In this document: piece by piece, positions 1 to 11,999 of the stretch
How positions within the stretch are numbered: the first letter of the stretch is position 1
Layout: each line of letters starts with the position of its first letter
Assembly: GCA_031769625.1 (NCBI GenBank)
Contig: JAUIMM010002533.1
Location: 62,001 to 126,000 of the forward strand
Reading direction: 5' to 3'
Length of the DNA: 64,000 nt
From: Taudactylus pleione
Taxonomy: Eukaryota > Chordata > Amphibia > Anura > Myobatrachidae
Position numbers and translations under genes: made by a program
The notes under the pieces: generated by a model
Told to the model about the DNA's origin: nothing
The model's database searches: none
The model's input: the letters and a program-made list of their open reading frames with translations, nothing else

Positions 1-775
1 ACAAACGTAACACAGTACCCTAAAACCTGGACACACAAACGTAACGCACTACCCTAAAGCCTGGAAACACAAACGTAACGCACTACCCTAAAGCCTGGAC
101 ACACCCACATAACAGACTACCCTAAAGCCTGGACGCACAAACGTAACACACTACCCTAAAGCCTGGACACACCCACATAACACACTACCCTAAAGCCTGG
201 ACACACCCACATAACACACTACCCTAAAGCCTGGACAAACCCACATAACACACTACCCTAAAGCCTGGACACACCCACATAACACACTACCCTAAAGCCT
301 GGACAAACCCACATAACACACTACCCTAAAGCCTGGACACACCCACATAACACACTACCCTGAAGCCTGGACACATAAACGTAACACACTACCCTGAAGC
401 CTGGACACCCAAACGTAACACACTACCCTAAAGCCTGGACACACAAACGTAACACAGTACCCTAAAACCTGGACACACAAACGTAACGCACTACCCTAAA
501 GCCTGGACACACAAACGTAACGCACTACCCTAAAGCCTGGAAACACAAACGTAACGCACTACCCTAAAGCCTGGACACACCCACATAACAGACTACCCTA
601 AAGCCTGGACGCACAAACGTAACACACTACCCTAAAGCCTGGACACACCCACATAACACACTACCCTAAAGCCTGGACACACCCACATAACACACTACCC
701 TAAAGCCTGGACACACCCACATAACACACTACCCTGAAGCCTGGACACACAAACGTAACACACTACCCTAAAGAC
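1..775. repeat. Array A, A1-type block (CCCTAAAG units)
   Basis: This block is made mostly of A1 units, in which ACCCTAAAGCCTGG is followed by either ACACAAACGTAAC or ACACCCACATAAC. It contains an internal duplication: the diagnostic unit with AACACAGTACCCTAAAACC starts at 1 and again at 443, an offset of 442 bp, or exactly 13 units of 34 bp. The order of variant units after each start is the same apart from small unit gains or losses. The same diagnostic unit recurs at 3,661 and 5,149, so the block belongs to a higher-order repeat family with at least four starts in the window. Confidence 0.85.
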
Positions 776-1440
776 TGGACACACAAACGTAACACATTAC
801 CCTGATGGCTGGACACACAAATGTAACACACTACCCTGAAGCCTGGACACACAAACATAACACACGACCCTAAAGCCTGGACACACAAACGTAACACACT
901 ACCCAGATGCCTGGACACAAAAACATAACACAATACCCTGATGCCTGGACACAAAAACATAACACACTACCCTGATGCCTGGATACACAAACGTAACACG
1001 CTACCCTGATGCCTGGACACACAAACGTAACACGCTACCCTGAAGCCTGTACACGCAAACTTAACACGCTACCCAGAGGTCTGGACACACAAACGTAACA
1101 CGCTACCCAGAGGTCTGGATACACAAACGTAACACACTACCCTGATGCCTGGATACACAAACGTAACACACTACGCTGATGCCTGGACACGCTACCCTGA
1201 TGCCTGGACACGCTACCCTGATGCCTGGACACGCAAACGTAACACGCTACCCAGAGGTCTGGACACACAAACGTAACACACTACCCTGATGCCTGGATAC
1301 ACAAACGTAACACGCTACCCTGATGTCTGGACACACAAACGTAACACGCTACCCTGAGGCCTGGATACACAAATGTAACACGCTACCCAGAGGCCTGGAT
1401 ACACAAACGTAACACGCTACCCTGATGCCTGGACACACAA
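776..1440. repeat. Array A, mixed/transition block
   Basis: Units here mix CCCTGATGCC, CCCTGAAGCC, CCCAGAGGTC and CCCAGATGCC versions, with more private substitutions than elsewhere in the array. Several units are truncated: between about 1,185 and 1,220 the CTGGACACGCTACCCTGATG portion repeats without the AAACGTAAC half, giving short units near 20 bp. This looks like a less homogenised stretch between the A1 and A2 blocks. Confidence 0.75.
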
Positions 1441-3257
1441 ACGTAACACGCTGCCCAGAGGCCTGGATATACAAACGTAACACGGTACCCAGAGGCCTGG
1501 ACACACAAACGTAACACACTACCCAGAGGCCTGGATACACAAACGTAACACACTACCCAGAGGACTGCATACACAAACGTAACACACTACCCAGAGGCCT
1601 GGATACACAAACGTAACACACTACCCAGAGGCCTGGATACACAAACGTAACACTACCCAGAGGCCTGGATACACAAACGTAACACACTACCCTGATGCCT
1701 GGATACACAAACGTAACACGCTACCCTGATGCCTGGATACACAAACGTAACACGCTACCCTGATGCCTGGATACACAAACGTAACACACTACCCTGATGC
1801 CTGGATACACAAACGTAACACGCTACTCTGATGCCTGGACACACAAACGTAACACGCTGCCCAGAGGCCTGGATATACAAACGTTAAACGGTACCCAGAG
1901 GCCTGGACACACAAACGTAACACACTACCCAGAGGCCTGGATACACAAACGTAACACACTACCCAGAGGCCTGGATACACAAACGTAACACTACCCAGAG
2001 GCCTGGATACACAAATGTAACACACTACCCAGAGGCCTGGATACACAAACGTAACACACTACCCAGAGGCCTGGATACACAAACGTAACACACTACCCAG
2101 AGGCCTGGATACACAAACGTAACACACTACCCAGAGGCCTGGATACACAAACGTAACACACTACCCAGAGGCCTGGATACACAAACGTAACACACTACCC
2201 AGGGGCCTGGATACACAAACGTAACACACTACCCAGAGGCCTGGATACACAAACGTAACACACAACCCAGAGGCCTGGATACACAAACGTAACACTACCC
2301 AGAGGCCTGGACACACAAATGTAACACGCTACCCAGAGGCCTGGACACACAAACGTAACACTACCCAGAGGCCTGGATACACAAACGTAACACTACCCAG
2401 AGGCCTGGATACACAAACGTAACACACTACCCTGAGGCCTGGATACACAAACGTAACACACTACCCAGAGGCCTGGATACACAAACGTAACACTACCCAG
2501 AGGCCTGGATACACAAATGTAACACGCTACCCAGAGGCCTGGATACACAAACGTAACACACTACCCAGAGGCCTGGATACACAAACGTAACACACTACCC
2601 AGAGGCCTGGATACACAAACGTAACACTACCCAGAGGCCTGGATACACAAACGTAACACGCTACCCAGAGGCCTGGATACACAAACGTAACACACTACCC
2701 AGAGGCCTGGATACACAAACGTAACACACTACCCAGAGGCCTGGATACACAAACGTAACACACTACCCAGAGGCCTGGATACACAAACGTAACACACTAC
2801 CCAGAGGCCTGGATACACAAATGTAACACACTACCCTGAGGCCTGGATACACAAACGAAACACACTACCCAGAGGCCTGGATACACAAATGTAACACTAC
2901 CCAGAGGCCTGGATACACAAACGTAACACACTACCCTGAGGCCTGGATACACAAACGTAACACACTACCCAGAGGCCTGGATACACAAACGTAACACTAC
3001 CCAGAGGCCTGGATACACAAATGTAACACGCTACCCAGAGGCCTGGATACACAAACGTAACACACTACCCAGAGGCCTGGATACACAAACGTAACACACT
3101 ACCCAGAGGCCTGGATACACAAACGTAACACTACCCAGAGGCCTGGATACACAAATGTAACACGCTACCCAGAGGCCTGGATACACAAACGTAACACGCT
3201 ACCCAGAGGCCTGGATACACAAACGTAACACACTACCCAGAGGCCTGGATACACAAA
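1441..3257. repeat. Array A, A2-type block (CCCAGAGG units)
   Basis: This is the longest run of A2 units, with ACCCAGAGGCCTGGATAC followed by ACAAACGTAACACACT. It mixes 34-bp units with 32-bp units and has little other variation. Recurrent changes are ACG to ATG in the AAACGTAAC core and ACACACT to ACACGCT, which are transitions at or creating CpG. The right border with the next A1 block, near 3,258, is abrupt: the change from CCCAGAGG to CCCTAAAG takes place within one unit. Confidence 0.85.
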
Positions 3258-4433
3258 CGTAACGCACTACCCTAAAGCCTGAACACACAAACATAACACA
3301 CTACCCTAATGCCAGGACACACAAACGTAACGCACTACCCTAAAGCCTGGACACGCCCACATAACAGACTACCCTAAAGCCTGGACGCACAAACGTAACA
3401 CACTACCCTAAAGCCTGGACACACAAACGTAACGCACTACCCTAAAGCCTGGACACGCCCACATAACACACTACCCTAAAGCCTGGACAAACCCACATAA
3501 CACACTACCCTAAAGCCTGGACACACCCACATAACACACTACCCTAAAGCCTGGACACACCCACATAACACACTACCCTGAAGCCTGGACACATAAACGT
3601 AACACACTACCCTGAAGCCTGGACACCCAAACGTAACACACTACCCTAAAGCCTGGACACACAAACGTAACACAGTACCCTAAAACCTGGACACACAAAC
3701 GTAACGCACTACCCTAAAGCCTGGAAACACAAACGTAACGCACTACCCTAAAGCCTGGACACACCCACATAACAGACTACCCTAAAGCCTGGACTCACAA
3801 ACGTAACACACTACCCTAAAGCCTGGACACACCCACATAACACACTACCCTAAAGCCTGGACAAACCCACATAACACACTACCCTAAAGCCTGGACACAC
3901 CCACATAACACACTACCCTAAAGCCTGGACACACCCACATAACACACTACCCTGAAGCCTGGACACATAAACGTAACACACTACCCTGAAGCCTGGACAC
4001 ACAAACGTAACACACTACCCAGAGGCCTGGATACACAAATGTAACACACTACCCAGAGGCCTGGATACACAAACGTAACACACTACCCAGAGGCCTGGAT
4101 ACACAAACGTAACACACTACCCAGAGGCCTGGATACACAAACGTAACACACTACCCAGAGGCCTGGATACACAAACGTAACACACTACCCAGAGGCCTGG
4201 ATACACAAACGTAACACTACCCAGAGGCCTGGATACACAAACGTAACACTACCCAGAGGCCTGGATACACAAACGTAACACACTACCCTGAGGCCTGGAT
4301 ACACAAACGTAACACACTACCCAGAGGCCTGGATACACAAACGTAACACACTACCCAGGGGCCTGGATACACAAACGTAACACACTACCCAGAGGCCTGG
4401 ATACACAAACGTAACACACTACCCTGAGGCCTG
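2980..4433. repeat. Array A higher-order repeat, copy 1 (1,454 bp)
   Basis: The rare unit containing CCTGAACACACAAACATAAC (GAACAC at 3,281) and the following CTAATGCCAGG unit recur at 4,735, an offset of 1,454 bp. Matches at that offset begin near 2,980 (for example ATGTAACACGCT at 3,021 and 4,475). The copy is a full A2-A1 cycle: an A2 tail, an A1 block beginning near 3,258, and the next A2 block near 4,020. Boundaries are approximate, because a tandem array has no natural end. Confidence 0.85.
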
Positions 4434-5935
4434 GATACACAAACGTAACACTACCCAGAGGCCTGGATACACAAATGTAACACGCTACCCAGAGGCCTGG
4501 ATACACAAACGTAACACACTACCCAGAGGCCTGGATACACAAACGTAACACACTACCCAGAGGCCTGGATACACAAACGTAACACTACCCAGAGGCCTGG
4601 ATACACAAATGTAACACGCTACCCAGAGGCCTGGATACACAAACGTAACACGCTACCCAGAGGCCTGGATACACAAACGTAACACACTACCCAGAGGCCT
4701 GGATACACAAACGTAACGCACTACCCTAAAGCCTGAACACACAAACATAACACACTACCCTAATGCCAGGACACACAAACGTAACGCACTACCCTAAAGC
4801 CTGGACACGCCCACATAACAGACTACCCTAAAGCCTGGACGCACAAACGTAACACACTACCCTAAAGCCTGGACACACAAACGTAACGCACTACCCTAAA
4901 GCCTGGACACGCCCACATAACACACTACCCTAAAGCCTGGACAAACCCACATAACACACTACCCTAAAGCCTGGACAAACCCACATAACACACTACCCTA
5001 AAGCCTGGACACACCCACATAACACACTACCCTAAAGCCTGGACACACCCACATAACACACTACCCTGAAGCCTGGACACATAAACGTAACACACTACCC
5101 TGAAGCCTGGACACCCAAACGTAACACACTACCCTAAAGCCTGGACACACAAACGTAACACAGTACCCTAAAACCTGGACACACAAACGTAACGCACTAC
5201 CCTAAAGCCTGGAAACACAAACGTAACGCACTACCCTAAAGCCTGGACACACCCACATAACAGACTACCCTAAAGCCTGGACTCACAAACGTAACACACT
5301 ACCCTAAAGCCTGGACACACCCACATAACACACTACCCTAAAGCCTGGACAAACCCACATAACACACTACCCTAAAGCCTGGACACACCCACATAACACA
5401 CTACCCTAAAGCCTGGACACACCCACATAACACACTACCCTGAAGCCTGGACACATAAACGTAACACACTACCCTGAAGCCTGGACACACAAACGTAACA
5501 CACTACCCAGAGGCCTGGATACACAAATGTAACACACTACCCAGAGGCCTGGATACACAAACGTAACACACTACCCAGAGGCCTGGATACACAAACGTAA
5601 CACACTACCCAGAGGCCTGGATACACAAACGTAACACACTACCCAGAGGCCTGGATACACAAACGTAACACACTACCCAGAGGCCTGGATACACAAACGT
5701 AACACTACCCAGAGGCCTGGATACACAAACGTAACACTACCCAGAGGCCTGGATACACAAACGTAACACACTACCCTGAGGCCTGGATACACAAACGTAA
5801 CACACTACCCAGAGGCCTGGATACACAAACGTAACACACTACCCAGGGGCCTGGATACACAAACGTAACACACTACCCAGAGGCCTGGATACACAAACGT
5901 AACACACTACCCTGAGGCCTGGATACACAAACGTA
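4434..5935. repeat. Array A higher-order repeat, copy 2 (one extra unit)
   Basis: This copy matches 2,980-4,433 in variant order. The offset is 1,454 bp up to about 4,950 and 1,488 bp after it. The change of exactly 34 bp corresponds to one additional GGACAAACCCACATAAC unit near 4,970, which is doubled here and single near 3,490. Alignment is lost near 5,935. A clean one-unit gain between otherwise near-identical kilobase blocks is direct evidence of unequal exchange or replication slippage at the unit level after the block duplicated. Confidence 0.85.
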
Positions 5936-6050
5936 ACACACTACCCAGAGGCCTGGATACACAAATGTAACACACTACCCTGAGGCCTGGATACACAAAC
6001 GTAACACACTACCCAGAGGGCTGGATACACAAATGTAACATGCTACCCGA

Positions 6051-6226
6051 AGTCTAAATAAACAAATATAATATGCTACCCAAGGCTTGAACAGACAAAG
6101 ACAAACATAAAACGTTACACAGGAACATGGGTATACATAATACGCTAACCCAAACCCTGGACACATACTCAAATGTAGCATATTGCTTGAAGCTTTGACA
6201 TACAAACATAACATGCGTCCCTGGGG
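6051..6226. repeat. Decayed right edge of array A
   Basis: Past about 6,050 the array A units remain recognisable but diverge progressively: AAATGTAACATGCTACCC, then ATATAATATGCTACCC, then ATACATAATACGCTAACCC, then CAAACATAACATGCGTCCC. Spacing becomes irregular, and after about 6,226 no similarity is visible. This is the expected state at the edge of a tandem array, where units escape homogenisation. A 126-residue open frame on the minus strand (6,054-6,434) runs from this edge into the spacer and has no feature of a real protein. Confidence 0.8.
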
Positions 6227-6288
6227 TACATATATAATGTACTGTAGAGTGAGACAGTCGACAACATAGTAATACCATCTGCAGGAAA

Positions 6289-6330
6289 TGTGTGTGTATT
6301 AATGTGTATATATATATATATACACACACA
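6289..6330. repeat. TG-TA-CA microsatellite with perfect palindrome
   Basis: The sequence runs TGTGTGTATTAATGTG, then eight TA dinucleotides (6,307-6,322), then CACACACA. Positions 6,303-6,326 form a perfect 24-bp inverted repeat (TGTG, 16 bp of TA, CACA) centred between 6,314 and 6,315. Such tracts can extrude cruciforms and are often fragile. It lies about 75 bp beyond the last recognisable array A unit. Confidence 0.9.
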
Positions 6331-6370
6331 TAGTACAAGCACAGTCCTATGCAAAAGTTTAGGCAAATTT
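6331..6370. mobile_element. Possible DNA-transposon terminal remnant
   Basis: The motif CAGTCCTATGCAAAAGTTTA followed by GGCA resembles the end sequence (CAGTCCTGTGCAAAAGTTTTRGGCA-like) that I recall from abundant Tc1/mariner-type non-autonomous elements in fish and amphibian genomes. I see no matching inverted terminus and no target-site duplication within the spacer, and there is no transposase coding. The other end could have been lost when array A or B expanded. The call rests on motif memory alone. Confidence 0.35.
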
Positions 6371-9300
6371 CATGTTTCAACGACAGTGAAGAAGTTGGCA
6401 TGACATCTGCCGTATGTGAGGTATTTCTGCACAATTTAATGTATAATTTAATTATAAGGTAATTGCCACATTATGCAGAGTAAAAATGAAAATGGTGAAT
6501 GCAGCAGAGATATCGCTTGGGTGACAAAGACCACTGAGAGCATGAATAGAAATGAGGATGACAGGAGGAGTAGTCCCAGCAGTGTAGGGTGATGCACGGC
6601 CGGTCACCTGGGCAGACATTAGGCAAGTGAGTCACACATGCAGCGGTCGGACACTGAGCTGGTCACCTGGGCAGACATTAGGCAAGTGAGTCACACATGC
6701 AGCGGTCAGACACTGAGCAGGTGACGTGGGCAGACATTAGGCAGGTGAGTCACACATGCAGCGGTCAGACACTGAGCAGGTGACGTGGGCAGACATTAGG
6801 CAGGTGAGTCACACATGCAGCGGTCGGACACTGGGCAGGTAACGTGGGCAGACATTAGGAAGGTGAGTCACACATGCAGCGGTCAGACACTGAGCAGGTG
6901 ACGTAGGCAGACATTAGGCAGGTGAATCACACATGCAGTGGACACTGAGCAGGTCACGTGGGCAGACATTAGGCAGGTGAGTCACACATGCAGCGGACAC
7001 TGAGCAGGTGACGTGGGCAGACATTAGGCAGGTGAGTCACACATGCAGCGGACACTGAGCAGGTGACATGGGCAGACATTAGGCAGGTGAGTCACACATA
7101 CAGCGGACACTGAGCAGGTGACGTAGGCAGACATTAGGCAGGAGAGTCACACATGCAGTGGACACTGAGCAGGTCACCTGGGCAGACATTAGGCAGATGA
7201 GTCACACATGCAGCGGTCAGACACTGAGCAGGTGACGTGGGCAGACATTAGGCAGGAGAGTCACACATGCAGCGGTCAGACACTGAGCAGGTGACGTGGG
7301 CAGACATTAGGCAGGAGAGTCACACATGCAGCGGTCAGACACTGAGCAGGTGACGTGGGCAGACATTAGGCAGGAGAGTCACACATGCAGCGGTTGGACA
7401 CTGAGCAGGTGACGTGGGCAGACATTAGGCAGGAGAGTCACACATGCAGCGGTTGGACACTGGGCAGGTGACGTGGGCAGACATTAGGCAGGTGAGTCAC
7501 ACATGCAGCGGTCAGACACTGAGCAGGTGACGTGGGCAGACATTAGGCAGGAGAGTCACACATGAAGTGGACACTGAGCAGGTCACCTGGGCAGACATTA
7601 GGCAGGTGAGTCACACATGCAGCGGACACTGAGCAGGTCACCTGGGCAGACATTAGGCAGGTGAGTCACACATCCAGCGGTTGGACACTGGGCAGGTGAC
7701 GTGGGCAGACATTAGGCAGGTGAGTCACACATGCAGCGGTCGGACACTGAGCAGGTGACGTGGGCAGACATTAGGCAGGTGAGTCACACATGCAGCGGAC
7801 ACTGAGCAGGTGACATAGGCAGACATTAGGCAGGAGAGTCACACATGCAGCGGACACTGAGCAGGTCACCTGGGCAGACATTAGGCAGGTGAGTCACACA
7901 TGCAGCGGTCACTGAGCAGGTCACCTGGGCAGACATTAGGCAGGTGAGTCACACATCCAGCGGTTGGACACTGGGCAGGTGACGTGGGCAGACATTAGGC
8001 AGGTGAGTCACACATGCAGAGTTCAGACACTGAGCAGGTGACGTGGGCAGACATTAGGCAGGTGAGTCACACATGCAGCGGTCAGACACTGAGCAGGTGA
8101 CGTGGGCAGACATTAGGCAGGTGAGTCACACATGCAGCGGTCGGACACTGGGCAGGTGACGTGGGCAGACATTAGGAAGGTGAGTCACACATGCAGCGGT
8201 CAGACACTGAGCAGGTGACGTGGGCAGACATTAGGCGGTGAGTCACACATGCAGCGGTCAGACACTGAGCAGGTGACGTAGGCAGACATTATGCAGGTGA
8301 GTCACACATGCAGTGGACACTGAGCAGGTCACGTGGGCAGACATTAGGCAGGTGAGTCACACATGCAGCGGACACTGAGCAGGTGACGTGGGCAGACATT
8401 AGGCAGGTGAGTCACACATGCAGCAGACACTGAGCAGGTGACGTGGGCAGACATTAGGCAGGTGAGTCACGCATACAGCGGACACTGAGCAGGTGACGTA
8501 GGCAGACATTAGGCAGGAGAGTCACACATGCAGTGGACACTGAGCAGGTCACCTGGGCAGACATTAGGCAGGTGAGTCACACATGCAGCGGTCAGACACT
8601 GAGCAGGTGACGTGGGCAGACATTAGGCAGGTGAGTCACACATGCAGCGGTCGGACACTGAGCAGGTGACGTGGGCAGACATTAGGCAGGTGAGTCACAC
8701 ATCCAGCGGTCGGACACTGAGCAGGTGACATGGGCAGACATTAGGCAGCTGAGTCACACATGCAGTGGACACTGAGCAGGTGACGTGGGCAGACATTAGC
8801 CAGGTGAGTCACACATGCAGTGGACACTGAGCAGGTGACGTGGGCAGACATTAGGCAGGTGAGTCACACATGCAGCGGACACTGAGCAGGTGACATAGGC
8901 AGACATTAGGCAGGAGAGTCACACATGCAGTGGACACTGAGCAGGTCACCTGGGCAGACATTAGGCAGGTGAGTCACACATGCAGCGGACACTGAGCAGG
9001 TCACCTGGGCAGACATTAGGCAGGTGAGTCACACATGCAGCGGTCACTGAGCAGGTCACCTGGGCAGACTTTAGGCAGGTGAGTCACACATCCAGCGGTT
9101 GGACACTGGGCAGGGGACGTGGGCAGACATTAGGCAGGTGAGTCACACATGCAGAGGTCGGACACTGAGCAGGTGACGTGGGCAGACATTAGGCAGGTGA
9201 GTCACACATGCAGCGGTCGGACACTGAGCAGGTGACGTGGGCAGACATTAGGCAGGTGAGTCACACATGCAGTGGACACTGAGCAGGTGACGTGGGCAGA

Positions 9301-11999
9301 CATTAGGCAGGTGAGTCACACATGCAGTGGTCACTGAGCAGGTCACCTGGGCAGATATTAGGCAGGTGAGTCACACATCCAGCGGTTGAACACTGGGCAG
9401 GTGACGTGGGCAGACATGCAGTGGACACTGAACAGGTGACGTGGGCAGACATTAGGCAGGTGAGTCACACATCCAGCGGTCGGACACTGAGCAGGTGACA
9501 TGGGCAGACATTAGGCAGCTGAGTCACACATGCAGTGGACACTGAGCAGGTGACGTGGGCAGACATTAGCCAGGTGAGTCACACATGCAGTGGACACTGA
9601 GCAGGTGACGTGGGCAGACATTAGGTAGGTGAGTCACACATGCAGCGGTCAGACACTGAGCACGTCACCTGGGCAGACATTAGGCTGAAGAATTACACAT
9701 GCAGCGGTCGGACACTGTGCAGGTGACGTGAGCAGACATTAGAGGAGAGTTACACATGCAGCGGTTGGACATTGAGCAGGACACCTGGGCAGACATTAGG
9801 CAGGAGAATCACACATCCAGTGGCCACAGAGCAGGTGACGTAAGCAGACATTAGGAAGGTGAGTCACACATCCAGCGGTCTGACACTGAGCAGGTGACGT
9901 GGGCAGACATTAGGCAGGAGAGTCACACATACAGAGGTCGGACACTGAGCAGGTGACGTGGGCAGACATTAGGCAGGTGAGTCACACATGCAGTGGACAC
10001 TGAACAGGTGATGTGGGCAGACATTAGGCAGGTGAGTCACACATGCAGTGGACACTGAACAGGTTGCGTGGGCAGACATTAGGCAGGTGAGTCACACATC
10101 CAGCGGTCGGACACTGAGCAGGTGACGTGGGCAGACATTAGGCAGGTGAGTCACACATGCAGAGGTCGGACACTGAGCAGGTGACGTGGGCAGACATTAG
10201 GCAGGTGAGTCACACATGCAGTGGACACTGAACAGGTGACGTGGGCAGACATTAGGCAGGTGAGTCACACATGCAGTGGACACTGAACAGGTGACGTGGG
10301 CAGACATTAGGCAGGTTAGTCACACATGCAGTGGACACTGAGCAGGTGATGTGGGCAGACATTAGGCAGGTGAGTCACACATGCAGTGGACACTGAGCAG
10401 GTGTCGTGGTCAGACATTAGGTAGCTGAGTCAAAATTGCAGTGGACACTGAGCAGGTGACGTGGGCAGACATTAGGCAGATGAGTCACACATGCAGCTGT
10501 CAGACACTGAGCAGGTGACGTGGGCAGACATTAGGCAGGAGAGTCACACATGCATCGGTCGGACACTGAGCAGGTCACCTGGGCAGACATTAGGCAGGTG
10601 AGTCACACATGCATCGGTCGGACACTGAGCAGGTGATGTGGGCAGACATTATTCAGGTGAGTCACACATGCAGCGGTCGGACACTGAGCAGGTGATGTGG
10701 GCAGACATTAGGCAGGTGAGTCACACATGCAGCGGTCGGACACTGAGCAAGTGATGTGGGCAGACATTAGACAGGTGAGTCACACATGCAGCGGACACTG
10801 AGCAGGTGACGTAGGCAGACATTAGGCAGGAGAGTCACACATGCAGCGGTCACTGAGCAGGTCACCTGGGCAGACATTAGGCAGGTGAGTCACACATCCA
10901 GCAGTTGGACACTGGGCAGGTGACGTGGGCAGACATGCAGTGGACACTGAACAGGTCACCTGGGCAGACATTAGGCAGGTGAGACACACATCCAGCGGTC
11001 GGACACTGAGCAGGTGACGTGGGCAGACATTAGGCAGGTGAGTCACACATCCAGTGGTCGGACACTGAACAGGTGACGTGGGCAGACATTAGGCAGGTGA
11101 GTCACACATCCAGCGGTCGGACACTGAACAGGTGACGTGGGCAGACATTAGGCAGGTGAGTCACACATCCAGCGGTTGGACACGGAGCAGGTGACGTGGG
11201 CAGACATTAGGCAGGTGAGTCACACATCCAGCAGTCGGACACTGAGCAGGTGACGTGGGCAGACATTAGGCAGGTGAGTCACACATGCAGTGGACACTGA
11301 GCTGGTGTCGTGGTCAGACATTAGGTAGCTGAGTCAAAATTGCAGTGGACACTGAGCAGGTGACGTGGGCAGACATTAGGCAGATGAGTCACACATGCAG
11401 CTGTCAGACACTGAGCAGGTGACGTGGGCAGACATTAGGCAGGTGAGTCACACATGCAGCGGTCGGACACTGAGCAGGTGACGTGGGCAGACATTAGGCA
11501 GGTGAGTCACACATGCAGTGGACACTGAACAGGTGATGTGGGCAGACATTAGGCAGGTGAGTCACACATGCAGTGGACACTAAACAGGTGACGTGGGCAG
11601 ACATTAGGCAGGTGAGTCACACATCCAGCGGTTGGACACTGAGCAGGTGACGTGGGCAGACATTAGGCAGGTGAGTCACACATGCAGAGGTCGGACACTG
11701 AGCAGGTGACGTGGGCATACATTAGGCAGGTGAGTCACACATGCAGTGGACACTGAACAGGTGACGTGGGCAGACATTAGGCAGGTGAGTCACACATGCA
11801 GTGGACACTGAACAGGTGACGTTGGCAGACATTAGGCAGGTTAGTCACATGCAGTGGACACTGAACAGGTGACGTGGGCAGACATTAGGCAGGTGAGTCA
11901 CACTTGCAGATGAGTCACACATGCAGCTGTCAGACACTGAGCAGGTGACGTGGGCAGACATTAGGCAGGAGAGTCACACATGCATCGGTCGGACACTGA

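Larger units (their letters stand above)
1..6050. repeat. Satellite array A (34/32-bp tandem repeat)
   Basis: This is a head-to-tail array that is already in progress at the window edge. The basic unit is 34 bp (a clean example lies at 133-166, another at 2041-2074). A common 32-bp form lacks one CA dinucleotide, with GTAACACTACCC in place of GTAACACACTACCC. Length divided by unit size gives roughly 180 units. Two main subfamilies alternate in blocks. A1 carries ACCCTAAAGCCTGGACAC, often with CCCACATAAC. A2 carries ACCCAGAGGCCTGGATAC with AAACGTAAC. An intermediate form, CCCTGATGCCTGG, is common from about 780 to 1,440. The open frames on the minus strand simply follow the repeat: 34 is not a multiple of 3, so the translations cycle through three frames with a 34-residue period. 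I see no sign of coding selection. The array probably extends further left. Confidence 0.97.
6227..6601. other. Non-satellite spacer between arrays A and B
   Basis: This AT-rich island holds a TG/TA/CA microsatellite (6,289-6,330), a possible transposon terminus (6,331-6,370) and otherwise nothing I recognise. There is no convincing exon on either strand. The last stretch, about 6,480-6,601, is purine-rich and runs directly into the first array B unit at 6,602 without an obvious decayed edge. Confidence 0.7.

Noticed and set aside
1..5500. Interstitial telomere repeats (CCCTAA in A1 units)
   Set aside because: CCCTAA occurs once per 34-bp unit within TACCCTAAAGCC and is never in tandem. The A2 subfamily lacks it (CCCAGAGG). 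This is most likely chance.
1..6214. Minus-strand open frames in array A (60-85 residues, VLRLCVQASG-like repeats)
   Set aside because: They are translations of a 34-bp non-coding repeat cycling through three frames. Two overlapping frames are open over the same DNA (1,349-1,574), and indels of 2 bp between units break any frame.
6054..6434. 126-residue minus-strand open frame across the array A edge and spacer
   Set aside because: It spans decayed satellite, a TG/TA/CA microsatellite (giving an alternating Tyr/Ile/Val run) and AT-rich spacer. No domain, no splice context and no codon bias.
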